Shown here piece after piece: positions 45,662-56,907 of a stretch of DNA of 64,000 bases; position 1 is the stretch's first letter; each line of letters begins with the position of its first letter. This stretch comes from Purpureocillium takamizusanense. Its lineage: Eukaryota; Ascomycota; Sordariomycetes; Hypocreales; Ophiocordycipitaceae. The notes beneath the pieces were generated by a model. That model was not told where the DNA came from and made no database searches. It saw nothing but the letters and a program-made list of their open reading frames with translations. Made by a program: the position numbers and the translations under genes. Where the stretch lies: the NCBI RefSeq assembly GCF_022605165.1, contig NC_063079.1, positions 196,001-260,000 on the forward strand, written 5' to 3'.

Positions 45662-46138
45662 ATGTTTTACGCAGGCCAACCAGCAGCCCATGCCAAGGCT
45701 CAGGAGCTCAACGCAAAGTTGGGGACCACACAAGGCGTGAGTGAACCAAATCCTCCGCACTCCACCAAATCCGGCCTCGCATGGCCAATGGCTACACCAC
45801 AGAGCTTCGCATCAGTACAAAACTGACGATGCAGGGTAGAGGTGTAGCGTAAGCAGAAATCACTGCAGCGTCAACGCCCACTTCGCAGCCAACGAAGCGG
45901 CCGGCCTCTGGCTGGTGCGACAAGGGCCCACGAAGTTCAAGTGTGCGGCCGACTTTCCGGTTAGTGCCCCGATGCCTTCGATGTGCGAACATGCGCTGAT
46001 CCGAACCACGTTTCGGCCGACCAGTGTGCCCAGCACGCCAGGATGTGCATGATGTATTGGGATCAGAACAAGGAGGAGGCGGTTTGCGGCTATGCTTCAG
46101 ATATCTCAGGCTCTAGCGATTCCGAATGCGACCGGTAA
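45662..46138 (+). CDS. Small multi-exon protein, unrecognised, cysteine-rich C-terminus
   Basis: The first exon from ATG 45662 reads MFYAGQPAAHAKAQELNAKL and ends at a GTGAGT donor. A second coding block (about 45,867-45,959) includes VNAHFAANEAAGLWLVRQG and KFKCAADFP, ending at GTTAGT. The last exon starts after CCAG at about 46,025 with CAQHARMCMMYWDQNK and runs in phase to the TAA at 46136-46138. All three blocks have coding-like codon use and plausible splice sites. The join between blocks one and two is unresolved: it may need a micro-exon. The expected protein is about 90-100 aa with four or five Cys and no evident signal peptide. I do not recognise the family. Confidence 0.45.
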
Positions 46139-46575
46139 CTCGTCGCATCTCGCCCCGGTAATACCACCACAGCCCTGGAGCGTCGATGCAAGCGAACGCT
46201 GTAGCTAAATCCAGCAGCGACGGCTTCTATCGTTGCAGCATCTGGCGCCGCCATGACTCCCTGTAGGGTCCATGGCCCGCGATGCTCCAAATATAATAGG
46301 CTGGTGTATTGATGGCTCATTGCAAAAGTGGGAGGCAGGGGTGAGAGGGGGGATTTGGCGGGGCGGTGTGAGAATGGTCTGTCTACGCAAACACCAGCAG
46401 ATAGCACAGGTCAAGGCAGTTTCCCAAGGTCTTGGATTTCCTTCATTAGAGTAGTTGAATCTGATCAAATCGATACAGTATTTCCGACTCCCGGGCCCGG
46501 TCCGCTGGTATAAGCACGAGACCTGGGGCGCTAAGCCCCCGCTGGGCGCGATGCGCAGTGTGTCGGCGGCCGCCA
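46139..46575. other. Intergenic, convergent 3' flanks
   Basis: 437 nt between the small gene and the CFEM receptor. No gene supported. Confidence 0.5.
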
Positions 46576-48077
46576 TCACCTTCCGAGGTTTCTCTCTGTC
46601 GTTTCGGACGACAATCCAGGTTGCTTACCTCCAACCTCTGCTAGGTTGGTCTCCACGCTAGATAATTGAATCTGGTTTCGACCAAACATGTTGCTATTTC
46701 GTCCATACCTCTCCGCGAAGCCCGAGATGGACTTGTTGCGCGAGGTGTTGGTGCTGAACACCCGGGGATATATCCGCACGAGGATCAGACGAACGGTTGG
46801 CAAACAGGTGCAAATCATGCCCACGTTGACTTCGATAGTCGACCACCAAGCGACAATCCACTGGTCCCACGTAGGATTTTTGGAGTTTGCAAAGTAAATA
46901 AGCGACTGGAGACGCAAGATTGAGACGATTGTGACGCTGAAGACAAATGGTGTTAGCTGCTGCAGAGCAGATTGAGAAACGGCCCGGCGGCTCGGCGGGT
47001 AACGTACAATGTCCCTATCAAAAACATGATAGCAACACCGATTTTCTTCTTCCAGTGGAGCTCTAGTTTCTTGATCTGGAAGAGCGGTATCGCAATCATC
47101 CATACATCGACCGCGATGGCGAGTGCCGCATTGATCCAGGCGAAGAGATTGATGTTAATGCACCGGCCGTGTGACGTGGCATCAACATACTGCGTCCAGT
47201 AATAGTGGACCGGACTGCATTGAAACACAGCCGTTGTAACAAAGGTAAACCCAAATATGACGTTGAAAACCGCAGTCCCGAGAAGCAGCCGGCGTGTCGT
47301 AGTGCCTGGGAAGATGTAAAGATAGAATAGGGACAGGCTAAGTTTGATGAGTGACATTTCCGCCAGATACAGGACTTCCATGACGTAAAAGTACAACACA
47401 AAGTCGGTAAGTATATCGGGAGACAATGTCCAGACATCTTTGCCCATGCCATGGGCTGTAAGGCCAACCTTGTTGATGATTGTGCAGGGGACGCCTATCA
47501 CCAATGTCAACAGTATTGCCACGTCGTCGGCGCCGAGTGTGTTTCGCTGGCTGAAAAAGCGCTTGAAGACGAGACGAACGACGACTAGCAGCGCGGTGAT
47601 GACGCCCATGGAGATGTTCATGGCATCATATCTCGGTGCCTTGTCGCGCCTCGGTCGGTTGCACGTCGTCTCGGTCAGGTTCTTGGTGACTGCGTAGCCC
47701 ATGCGTCAGTCACAGGCGTCTTTCGGTTCAGGTACGGCGGATCTGCTGCACTCACACAAAGCTTCTATTAGAGAGCATGACTTGAGAATGCACGGTGATC
47801 CGGCCTCCTCGATGTCGGCATATTTGTCCACGCAGATGCATGTGGGATCATCAAGCGAGCAATGGGATTGCACGGTTGCGTTGGCAAGACATTCTTGCTG
47901 CGCATGTGTATCTTCATCAGCGAAATGAACATACGCGGTGCCCTATAGGACCGGGCGACAACATACCGCACAATGAGGCGCTTTTTGCAGGGATAGGAGC
48001 AGGTCATTGGCCGAAGGGAGAGATCCTGCCCATGTCAAGGGTAACGCTGTTGCAACGACGGCTGCAGCCAGACGCAT
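46576..48077 (-). CDS. CFEM-domain Pth11-like GPCR / rhodopsin-type integral membrane protein
   Basis: Four minus-strand exons: 48077-47967, 47897-47756, 47689-47008 and 46936-46576, giving 431 aa. A signal peptide (MRLAAAVVATALPLTWA) is followed by a CFEM domain whose eight cysteines are all present (HC, EC, HC, TC, IC, PC, SC and TTC across two introns). Then come seven membrane helices of the fungal rhodopsin domain: GADDVAILLTLVIG, FQCSPVHYYW, TFVTIVSILRLQSLIYF across the last intron, and NPTWDQWIVAWWSTIEVNVG. A polar Ser/Asn-rich cytosolic tail ends the protein. Known relatives (Pth11 of Magnaporthe) sense surfaces or host cues and act upstream of cAMP/MAPK signalling. The ligand here is unknown. 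Confidence 0.92.
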
Positions 48078-49748
48078 GATGAATACCGACTGTCCCTCTG
48101 GGTACTATGGAATTGCTGTATCCGTGATGCTGATGCCGGTTCCGTCGTGATTAGGTCCCATCTGGTACGTCGGATCGCATCAATGATGTGCTCGAGGTGT
48201 TGCGCCGGCGAGGTTTCAACGGCCAGGCATTGTTGGAAGCTCGCCGCTGTTGCCAGTCCCTGAAGTCTGCCGGGAAAGAGACCTTTCGGAGGCTCTGCCG
48301 GCATCAAGGGCCCTGTCAATAAGTATCTGCATCAAAATCGACATTTAAAGCCCCTTATTAAACCACAAGAACTTGGCCCGTCAACTCGGCACCGCAGGCG
48401 CGGGCCAAAGATCAGCCCGAGTCATGGCGGCTCTGATGATCGACGAACCCCCTGGAACTTGAAGCTAAGTCTGAGCGCCACTGCAGACATTTGGCTACCT
48501 AAACAGCTCTGGCCTGCCTGGGAGCCACGAGCCGCCCAGGGCCACGAAACCGGTCTAACGGAGCGACGGGCGGAGTGGCGCTGGCAGCCTCCCGTGAGTG
48601 GCTGCCAGTGGTGTTCCAGTTACGTTGTCGAGACGAGGGTTGGTGGCGACGGCTTGGCGGTTGCTGCAAATGTGTGAAAGGGAGGGCGTACTAAACTAGG
48701 CTTCGGTGGGACATTCTCTTCGCCATTGCCCTCAACAAACACACGCCGGTTCTTCCAAGCGTAAGAACGAGGACTGCTTTGGACTTAGCGGCAGCTACCG
48801 AAGGTCGCAGGGCTCTCCACGCCCGCAGTTTGCCGACCATAGGCGGGCGGGCCCCTCGTCCTCCGTGCGATGCGCCGATGGTGAACTCTTTGGCCTCTGG
48901 TTTCGGCAGTTGGCACGGATTCGACCCCAAGTTCTGTCTGCACGGAGGCATTGACGATCGATCTTGGCGTGCTTGCGCCTTCTTTGCATGACACCTTGAC
49001 ACCTGTGACATGCGCTTATTGCCACCGAAAGGGGTCTGCCATCAATCGGCCGCCCCCGTCGCCCTAGGCCGAGAAACGAAATGCAGGGAGCAGGGAGCGG
49101 GCCTCGGGCGTCTGTGCTGCAACCTGTCTGTGCTGCGAGATCCATCGCAGTTCTTTAGCGTCATCAGGGGTATCAACACCTGTGCCATCCCGCTGGGGCC
49201 CTCGACAACAAGAGCGGCTCATTGCACTGCGGCTGTCTTCGCGGCATCCTTGATGCTCTCCGAACAGTGGGCATGAAGACTCGGTTCTGTGTTGGGGCTG
49301 GCGAGGTCAACAGCAAGCACGAAACTTTGCAAGCTGGACTCAAGGCAGCAAAGAATCTCGTCTCGCCACGAAGAACTCCATGATCCTGTATCCTTGTTTC
49401 GGATCGCAACGCATATCAGCCCTCAACAACGGGGGCAGCGGAAGGGTTTCCTCCCAGCCACCTGGTAGATGTAGTCCAGTCTGAACCTGGGCTTCGTAAC
49501 AGTACGTAGTAGTGCACACTGCGAACCTGTTGCCGGCACGAGGGATAGACCCACGGATGCCGAGGGGCCCGGATAATGGAGTCTGCCCCCCGCGCGCAGA
49601 ATGCGGGGATGCCGCATCAGCCAAGTCGAATGGTTCGCGGTGAAAATGAAGGCGGTTCCGCTATTCTTCTGCATCGCGTCCTGAAACTCCCGTTTCTCTT
49701 CCCGAAGAGTGGTCCGACCATGCGTATGACGTGGAGGCTCTCCATACA
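48078..49748. other. Intergenic, 1.67 kb, divergent promoters
   Basis: Lies between the divergent CFEM receptor and C45-like genes. Several overlapping frames in 48.7-49.1 kb look like noise. No supported gene. Confidence 0.5.
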
Positions 49749-50980
49749 ATGAAGTTCAAAGAGATTCGTTGTCGTGGCACACCCTACGATGCAAGTGCCG
49801 ACATGACCTCCTTGTCACTTACTGACTCAACGCTAATCACAAGTAGATCGGGCTCGCCCATGGTGAAGCGGCCAAGGTGGAGATTGAGCGCGGGCTCGCA
49901 TTCTACGCCGGCCTCTTCTGGGAGGCAAGCAAGCTCCAATGGCCTCAAGTCCGGGAGCTGGCGCGAGACTTTGATGGCACCATAGCAGCCCGATGGCCAC
50001 GCTACTACGAAGAGATGCGAGGTTAGGGGGCCAAAGCACGACCCTGATGTTCTCTTCTGCGGAGCTGACCAGCGTACTGTAAGTGTAGGCATTGCCGAGG
50101 GAGCCAGCCGTGATATTCTCGACATTGTTGCACTAAACGTGCGGTCTGAAATAGTGTTCGGGCAGTTTAGCGATGGCTGTACCAGCGCGTACTGCAGGGG
50201 CGATGCCTACTCGTACATGGGACAGAACTGGGATGTATGCAGTGAAACCTTGATCGCGTGCGACAACGGGGAAGGATCGCACAGCTAACGTGGCCGCCGC
50301 AGTGGAAGAAAGCACAAGGAGCAAATCTGATCCAGCTCACCATTCTCCAGTCTGATATCCCGGCAATCAAGATGATCACCGAGGCGGGAATAATTGGCAA
50401 GATTGGGCTCAACGCTGCAGGCGTCGGCGTATGTTTCAACGCCATCCGCGCCAAAGGGCTCGACAAGACGCGGCTACCCGTCCACCTCGGCCTGCGGCTA
50501 GCACTGGAAAGCACCTCGGTCGAGCAAGCGTTGAGGAGGCTCCAGGGCGTCGGCATGGCGAGTTCAGCGCACTTCCTGATCGGCGACGTGGACACGGCGG
50601 TTGGTCTCGAGTTTACATCTAGCACATTCGCCCAGGTACCGGTCAACGACGTCGGCTTTATCGTGCATGCGAATCACATGCTGCGCGCGCACCAGGGCAT
50701 CTACGAGCCGGAGTGGCTGGAAGACTCCCCGCGGCGCGTCGATACGATGGGAAGGAATATCCTCGCGGCCGGGGTCCTGTCTTGGGGAGGATTCTGCGCA
50801 TTGTTTGAGGACGAAACCGGGTGGCCCTGCTCGATCAATAGGTCAGCGGAGGGCAAGAGCGAGTTCCCAACGTTGTTCAACATATGCATCGACTTGGGGA
50901 AACGAAGGGCGGTTGTGAGAGGAGGCCGGCCGACTTCAGGCGACAGTGGCCTGGTACTGTCTTTTGACGCGGGGGGATGA
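49749..50980 (+). CDS. Peptidase C45 / isopenicillin-N acyltransferase-like protein
   Basis: Four exons: 49749-49790, 49847-50021, 50089-50234 and 50303-50980, giving 346 aa, similar to the roughly 357 aa of PenDE. MKFKEIRCRGTPYD joins IGLAHGEAAKVEIERG. The nucleophile is Cys103 in DGCTS, the self-cleavage/catalytic Cys of the Ntn-hydrolase fold, followed by SYMGQNWDWKK across intron 3. The first intron uses a GC donor (GCAAGT..GTAG), an uncommon but known GC-AG class; introns 2 and 3 are GT-AG. No other beta-lactam genes are near, so penicillin synthesis is not implied. Fungal homologues act as acyltransferases or amidohydrolases with mostly unknown substrates. No C-terminal peroxisomal signal is evident (ends SFDAGG). 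Confidence 0.9.
49791..49846 (+). other. GC-AG intron
   Basis: A 56-nt intron with 5' GCAAGT and 3' AGTAG, containing a CTGAC/CTAAT branch-like segment. The join is in phase and restores the conserved GTPYD-IGLAHG stretch. Confidence 0.75.
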
Positions 50981-51796
50981 TATGCATGCGCGCTTCTTAT
51001 TTAGCGGCTACGGCGAAGACTCGAGCCTTGTTTCTCGAGTACGAAAGAGAGCACGCGACTCATGCCATCGGCACATGCAGTGGCTGGGTGGCCTACTAGT
51101 ACTGCCGGCGGCATCGTCTCTTCAGCAGATGGATAGACAGCAGTCTAATCCTCAAGAATAGTTCGTCTCGTATGTCGCTCGTTTTTGTTTGCATCTTCAG
51201 CGCCCAAGCGCGAAACACACATGCATGGTTGTGCAAGCTAGCCATCACATGCCATTGGCTCGGCCACAGTCTCTCCAACCTGCAAATACGGGACCCGCAA
51301 GACGCCTGAAACGCTCGATGCACTCGGGCAGTTATTTAGCCGGGGTTGTTTTCCAGTTTGGGGACTCAACAAAGCACCATCAATCCGCTAATGCACACAT
51401 GCAGGCATGGCAGTCGACCGAGGGGCGGCCGCCCCGCCCGTCTCCCCTTTGTTTACCCTGCGCTTGGGCTCACGAGCAACTCGAGAGCGATCGCTCGCAA
51501 GCCACAGTAAGAATGGAAGCTTAGGGTGCGCATATCGCGGGTAGAATTTAATCATTGTTGGGCTTCAGCCCCAAGTAGTGTAGCTCTTTCCACGGAGAGC
51601 GTAATGCTACCCCTGGCCCGGGCGGCACTGAAGTCGATATGTTTCCTGTCACGCTCTTGTTCTTCCAGAAGAGATTTGGTCATAAGCCATGGACCTCAGC
51701 TCTGCCGCCTCGACCATCTCAGGACACGCTTTGCCCTCTAAGTCAATCTTGGGCTAGGTGCTCCGTCGATTGCGGGCCTCCCAGGACGACAACGAC
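50981..51796. other. Intergenic upstream of the Pth11-like gene
   Basis: About 0.8 kb. No supported gene. Confidence 0.5.
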
Positions 51797-53144
51797 ATGG
51801 CTACGGGAGAAGGGCCCAACCGTGGCCCAGAGCTTCTCGCGGTCAACATTTTCTTTTGCGTGCTTGCAGGCGTCATTGTCTTGTTGCGATGCTACTCTCG
51901 CGCCGCCCTCATCAAGGGGTTTGGCCTTGACGACTGGCTCATGATCCTTTCCACCGTATGTAGGCCAAGGGCCCCTGCTGTCGTTTACCTACACTTTCTG
52001 ACTGCCAGATAGCTCTTCTTCCTTGCGTACTGCGTCATGTCCAATTTGGGTGTCAAGCATGGCACCGGCCAGCACCAGGGCAGCCTGGCAAAAGAGGACA
52101 TTAAGCAGGCCACGATGGTACGGAACGGCAACAACCCGGCGTGATCCCACAATGCTGATCTCCCCGTAGTACTGGTGGTTCTGTTACATCTTCTTCAGTT
52201 TGACAATGATCACATCCAAGGTGTCTTTCGCTTGGTTCCTTCTCCGAATCACGACAACTAGATCCCACTCCCTCATCATTTACGGCGCGTCGCTCTGCAC
52301 AGTTGTCGCAGGAGGCGTATTCTTCTTCGTGACGCTCTTTCAGTGCAATCCGATATCCTCATACTGGGACAAGGATCAAGGCGGGCACTGCCTCAACATG
52401 AACATCATCATGGCCCTCGCATATCTCTACAGCGTCTTCAGCGTGATCACAGACTTCACTTTCGCGATACTCCCAGGGTTCATCATTTGGCACCTCAAGT
52501 TAAAGACTAGAGCCAGGGTGGCCCTCATAGGTCTGGTGGTAATGGGATGCGCGTATGTATTCACATACTCTCTTATCGACTGACACAACTGGCTGACTGC
52601 CCCCAAGCGCAAGCTCAGCTGTCGTGGTGCGCTGCGGGTATCTCGTCAGGTTCAAAGATCCAGACTTTTTATGTAAGAAGCTCCTGCTGCGCAGCGCAAT
52701 TGGTCTCGCTTTGTTCATGCTTACAACCCCTTAGGGGCTACTACCGACATCGCGATATGGTCGACCGTCGAAATGGGCCTCGCCATCAGCGCCGCGAGCC
52801 TGGCCACACTGCGGCCCCTCTTCAAAATGGTCGCGTGGAGACTGGGTATCGCATCCCGGCAGACCACGTCTGCCAGAACCCCGTACGGGGCCAGCATTCC
52901 GCAAGGTCGGGCCCCGAACAGCACACACGGAGTCGACACCTTCGACAATCGCGTATACGTTCTTTCCGAGTTCACACAAGGCACTAGCAAAGTCGAACGA
53001 TTTGCGGACTGGAAAGTGGGCACGCATACGGTGGCGTACGCCGAGCATCACAAGAAGAACATGTCAGATCATGACGTCCACATGACGACGGGCAGCGTCG
53101 ACAGCCAAGAGAACTTGAACAGAGAGCAGTTCAAAGGCATGTAG
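51797..53144 (+). CDS. Pth11-like rhodopsin-domain integral membrane protein without CFEM
   Basis: Five exons: 51797-51955, 52013-52117, 52170-52552, 52614-52672 and 52735-53144, giving 371 aa. Seven membrane helices are visible, with the family blocks GLDDWLMILST, GVKHGTGQH, FQCNPISSYWDKDQGGHCLN and TTDIAIWSTVEMGLAISAAS. The tail is hydrophilic. There is no signal peptide or CFEM domain, unlike the receptor 4 kb away. Such proteins are abundant in plant- and insect-associated fungi and their ligands are largely unknown. The gene is convergent with the P450, only about 130 nt apart. Confidence 0.9.
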
Positions 53145-53272
53145 GGGTCAAGGCAGTGGGAGGAAGGTCTTTACGGTAAGACCAAACGCTATTCATCCAG
53201 GACATGAGGACTCCCGTTCCGCAGTGATCCCACCTGAACGCCAACTAGGTACATGTACATCTTAGCGTCAAG

Positions 53273-55195
53273 TTACGCACTCTTGATGACAATTCTTGTT
53301 GTTTCCCAGCCAGGTCGCCGCTTGATCCGGGCCCCAAGACCTGCTCCGTCGTTGACAGGCTTGCAGGATGCTGCTGTCATCTTCGCCCCGCCCATCTTGA
53401 CGTCGTCGAAGCCCATCCCCAGGGGCTCCAGTTCCACGCGCAATAGTACCAACGCCATGAATCCCAGAATCCCTTCAAAAGCCATGACTCTCCCGGGGCA
53501 GAGGTGCTTACCTCCGCCAAATGGCAAGAACGCAGCTTTGCGAGTGCGCTCTACCCGCGATTGGTGATGTGAAGTCTGTGCCTTGGAGTCCTGTGCTTCG
53601 GGCAGGAATCGCTCCGCCTTGAACACGTCAGCGTCCGGGCCCCAGATCCCCATGTCTCCATGACCGACGCCTGCCGGCAATTGAACATCATATCCCTCCC
53701 TCAGCAAGTATGTTTTCCCGTCTGCTGCTGTGAGAGACATGTCCGCTGTGATGCGGCGCATGCTGACTGCATGATTGATCATCCGTAGTGTCTCGCGGTA
53801 ACAGCTCGTCATGAGGGGCAGCTGGTCTTCAAGTCGACTAACATCCAATGTCGCGGTTTTGGGTTTGGCCTTTGCCGAGTCGCCAGACGCTGCTGTGGGT
53901 TCGAATACAAGAGCGCCTTCGAGCTCAGCGCGCAGCCGTGCGAATAATTCGGGCCGGCTCAACACGAAAGTGAGCAGCCAGAAGAACGTCGGCGTGGCAT
54001 TGGTGGTGGCAATCACAGCTTGTAGGGTCTCTATCTTGGCGATGTCCTCCCCGTCAAATCCGTGCTGCCGAAAAGTCTCCGCCCTCTGTTTGATCAAGAC
54101 GGACGTTGTGGGGTCGATAGCATCGCATTTCTCGCTATAGTACTTCGTCATGGCCTCGTGCAGTCGCTTCCTCGCACGATAACCACTGGGCATCGTGATT
54201 GAGGGGAAAAGCGATTTGAGAAATGACGGAAGGGCATCCTCGAACTCCCTTACAGAGGCCACGTGCGGTCAGCGAACATGTTTCAGCGCCGAGGATACTT
54301 GCCCTAACGTGTGGTTTGTCACTCACCAGAGAACAGAAATTAAACTGGGGTCCTCCGAGTAAGGATTGCAGTCGCCATAAAGAGCGTTCGTCATTGACAG
54401 CGTCATTATATCTCTGGACCATAGATACAGATTCTTCACCTCCAGTGTTTGGTTGGTCAGCGTTTCTCTGCCCGCATTTGAGGGATCAGTCGTGTACGCG
54501 TCGTTGTCAATCATATCTAGCTTGCGTGAAATGTTGTCCAAAAAGCGACGAGTCATGGTCCTTAGAGGTTGGGTCTTAAACCCTAGGCTATAGGAAGTGG
54601 TCAGGTCTGGTAGAAGGCTGTCGTCTTCAATGACTTTTGTAAGACTCTTCTTGGAGAGGTTGAATGCCATCGTAGCAAGGTTGATGATGAAGGGCTCAAA
54701 AATCGCTGACTTTGATCGCAGTACCGCGTGGATCATAGTCGGGTCGAAAATTGCGTAGGCTTTACCGTTTAACAAAGGTAGGGTCGCCAGGGAGACGCTC
54801 GGGTTGTCCTTGCTGCGCGATGGATTTGTGTCAGTATATGGCAAGTCCTTGCACGAATCTTGGCTACAGCTACACGTCTGGAATGGTGCCCTTGTGCATA
54901 CGCACCGAAGCATGAGGTGAAATTCTCCTTGAAACCTCATGACGTTGATGATATGTCCCAGAAAGGGTATTTTCGGGCGCAGGAGCGGGGGCTCCCGCGG
55001 ATCGTGCGGACATTGCAGAGTATGAAGCCAGGCGCCTACGACCACGATGGCGACCAAACAGACGATGCCCGTCGAAGACGTAGTCGTGCGTATATGTGAG
55101 CCCCAAGTACTGCGGACGAGGTTTCCACTTGGCGTCCCCGTGATCAGCGTCACCGCCGCATCGATCGGGTGCCAGAGTAAGGACGTGCTATTCAT
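53273..55195 (-). CDS. Cytochrome P450, CYP7/CYP8-like I-helix
   Basis: Three minus-strand exons: 55195-54906, 54812-54327 and 54248-53273, giving 583 aa, long for a P450 because of an extended N-terminus and a loop near SGDSAKAKPK. N-terminal anchor TGIVCLVAIVVVGAWLH; ExxR as YRETLR; heme-binding FGGGKHLCPGR with Cys509. The I-helix lacks the usual AGxDTT: it reads ATTNATPTFFW, an Asn/Pro pattern like sterol 7-alpha-hydroxylases and prostacyclin synthase. This can mean rearrangement or unusual oxygen chemistry. It is divergent from the hydrolase at 56.9 kb, so both could belong to one pathway. Substrate unknown. Confidence 0.9.
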
Positions 55196-56907
55196 CACGA
55201 TGGTTGATAGAAACAGTGCCGGCTACGCGTCGATGGTTGCATCACACGGGTGGTTAGGGGAAGAAACGGCCTAAAGAGGACGACTTGAAGCTATCATCTA
55301 TTAAATATGGGAGAAAGCAGGGATGCTGGTAGTGTCCCACAATGAAAACAATATTAAGCGACGCCCGCTTGCCTGCCTCGATCGAGATGTCTGAAGACAT
55401 TGGTCTGTTCTGTCATTGGGCGTTCAAGTGTTGAGGCTGATACTACGAAGGGGCACGTTGTTTCACTGCCAACATCTCGCAAACAAGGCTCGTTTGCTAT
55501 CAATGCGGGATAGCAGTTCGCACTGGTGCCCACCCAACAGCGCGGCTGCGTGAGCGGCATCACCTCAACCACTTGCTCCCCGCTAGCATAGCCGATCGGT
55601 CGGAGCTATCGTAGCATCGTGTTAGTCGTGGCAGCCGTATTCGCCTCATTTGGACCAATACGTCCTCGTCGCATGTAAGGGAGTCGTGGCCTTTACCATG
55701 ACGGTGACACCAACGGGCTGCATATGGCAAACATAACATGATGTTTCGACCTTGTCTCCTCCAATCGCAACAAGCCGGAGGGAACAACAATTGGGGACGA
55801 AGTCGCGCGTGGCCCGTGTCGGCAGATGCCGCCAGCATGAACGCCCGCCAGCGCCACCAACCGAGTACAAGACAATGGAACACAATAACATGGATTGCCT
55901 GCCCAATCAAGGATGGTGGTTTCGGTTGGCGCACGCCACCACCACGAGGGTTGTCTGCGACTCGGTTCCAGCAAGTATCCTCTGGCGCCCACTGACTCGG
56001 AAATAAAACTAGAAAGCCCAGTACTGTGCCACACAGCCCGGCGGCGCAACTTAATAATGTTGTTGGAGCCCCCCGGAACTGTATCCCGTCGCCCTGGCGC
56101 ACGCACGAGAAGCCACCACAAAAGCCTTTTTTCTTCAAGACGCGTGAGGTTTCACGGGCGGGTTTGCCGCCACATCAGGGGGTGAGGGACCACCACCGCG
56201 CCGACCCGATGCCTCGCCTCTAGGAAAACCCGCGGTACTTATACTGTAGATGGAAGAACCCGGAGGATGGCCGGAACAAAGAGCTTTGATGTAGAACTTG
56301 GAGTGGAGAACTTGGAGCTGTATAAAACCTTGTACGCGGAGCCAACTTCTCTAGCGGCTGCGTACGAAGTAAGTCATTGTTCAAGCTGACTGACAATTGA
56401 GGGTCGTAGTGTGAAACTAAACTACGCCTGGCTGTGGCATGATGTCACTCTGGCCTTATTACAGGGTTGCAAGCGCAGCGCACAATTATTTGTCAGTCTG
56501 CTGCAGGGCTGACGGCGAGAAGCTGCAAAGCACAACCTCCCAGCGCCAATGTGGCTGAGGTGACGCGGGGGGCGGCCCCTGCATCGCCCGTGGGCAGCTG
56601 TTTGGCTCGTGGCGGTAAGACGGACTTAAGCAGCACGGCGACGCCGGATTTTGGCGATGGAGTCAAGGTGGTGATTCCAAAGGCCAGTACCGGACGTGTC
56701 TTGTTGACGAGGATGAGAATACTTCATCCGCCATAGAAAACTTGACAAGGTCTCTCTATAAAAAAGAACATCGTGCTCCGTCAATATGACACTCCCAGAG
56801 CCTAGCACTGCACTGCCCAGGCTGAATTCAGAACACCAATATCATTGTCGTTACTCGTTCTAGAATTCGACCCTGAAAAGCGGACACCTTGTCTAAAAGT
56901 CGTCGGC
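55196..56907. promoter_or_regulatory. Long divergent intergenic region, P450 / hydrolase
   Basis: 1.7 kb between divergent starts. Frames on the minus strand at 55.56-56.14 kb overlap in several phases and look like noise. A TATA-like element lies at its right end. Confidence 0.45.
56757..56765 (+). promoter_or_regulatory. Possible TATA box of the hydrolase gene
   Basis: TATAAAAAA, 151 nt upstream of ATG 56908. Motif match only. Confidence 0.4.

Noticed and set aside
48691..49145. Overlapping minus- and plus-strand frames at 48.7-49.1 kb
   Set aside because: Several frames open at once from base composition. None shows domains or conserved codon bias.
49749..50980. Penicillin biosynthesis gene
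   Set aside because: Only the acyltransferase-like protein is present. No ACV synthetase or isopenicillin N synthase occurs in the window.
55560..56138. 192-codon minus-strand frame in the P450/hydrolase promoter region
   Set aside because: Overlaps several other open frames and its translation lacks recognisable features.
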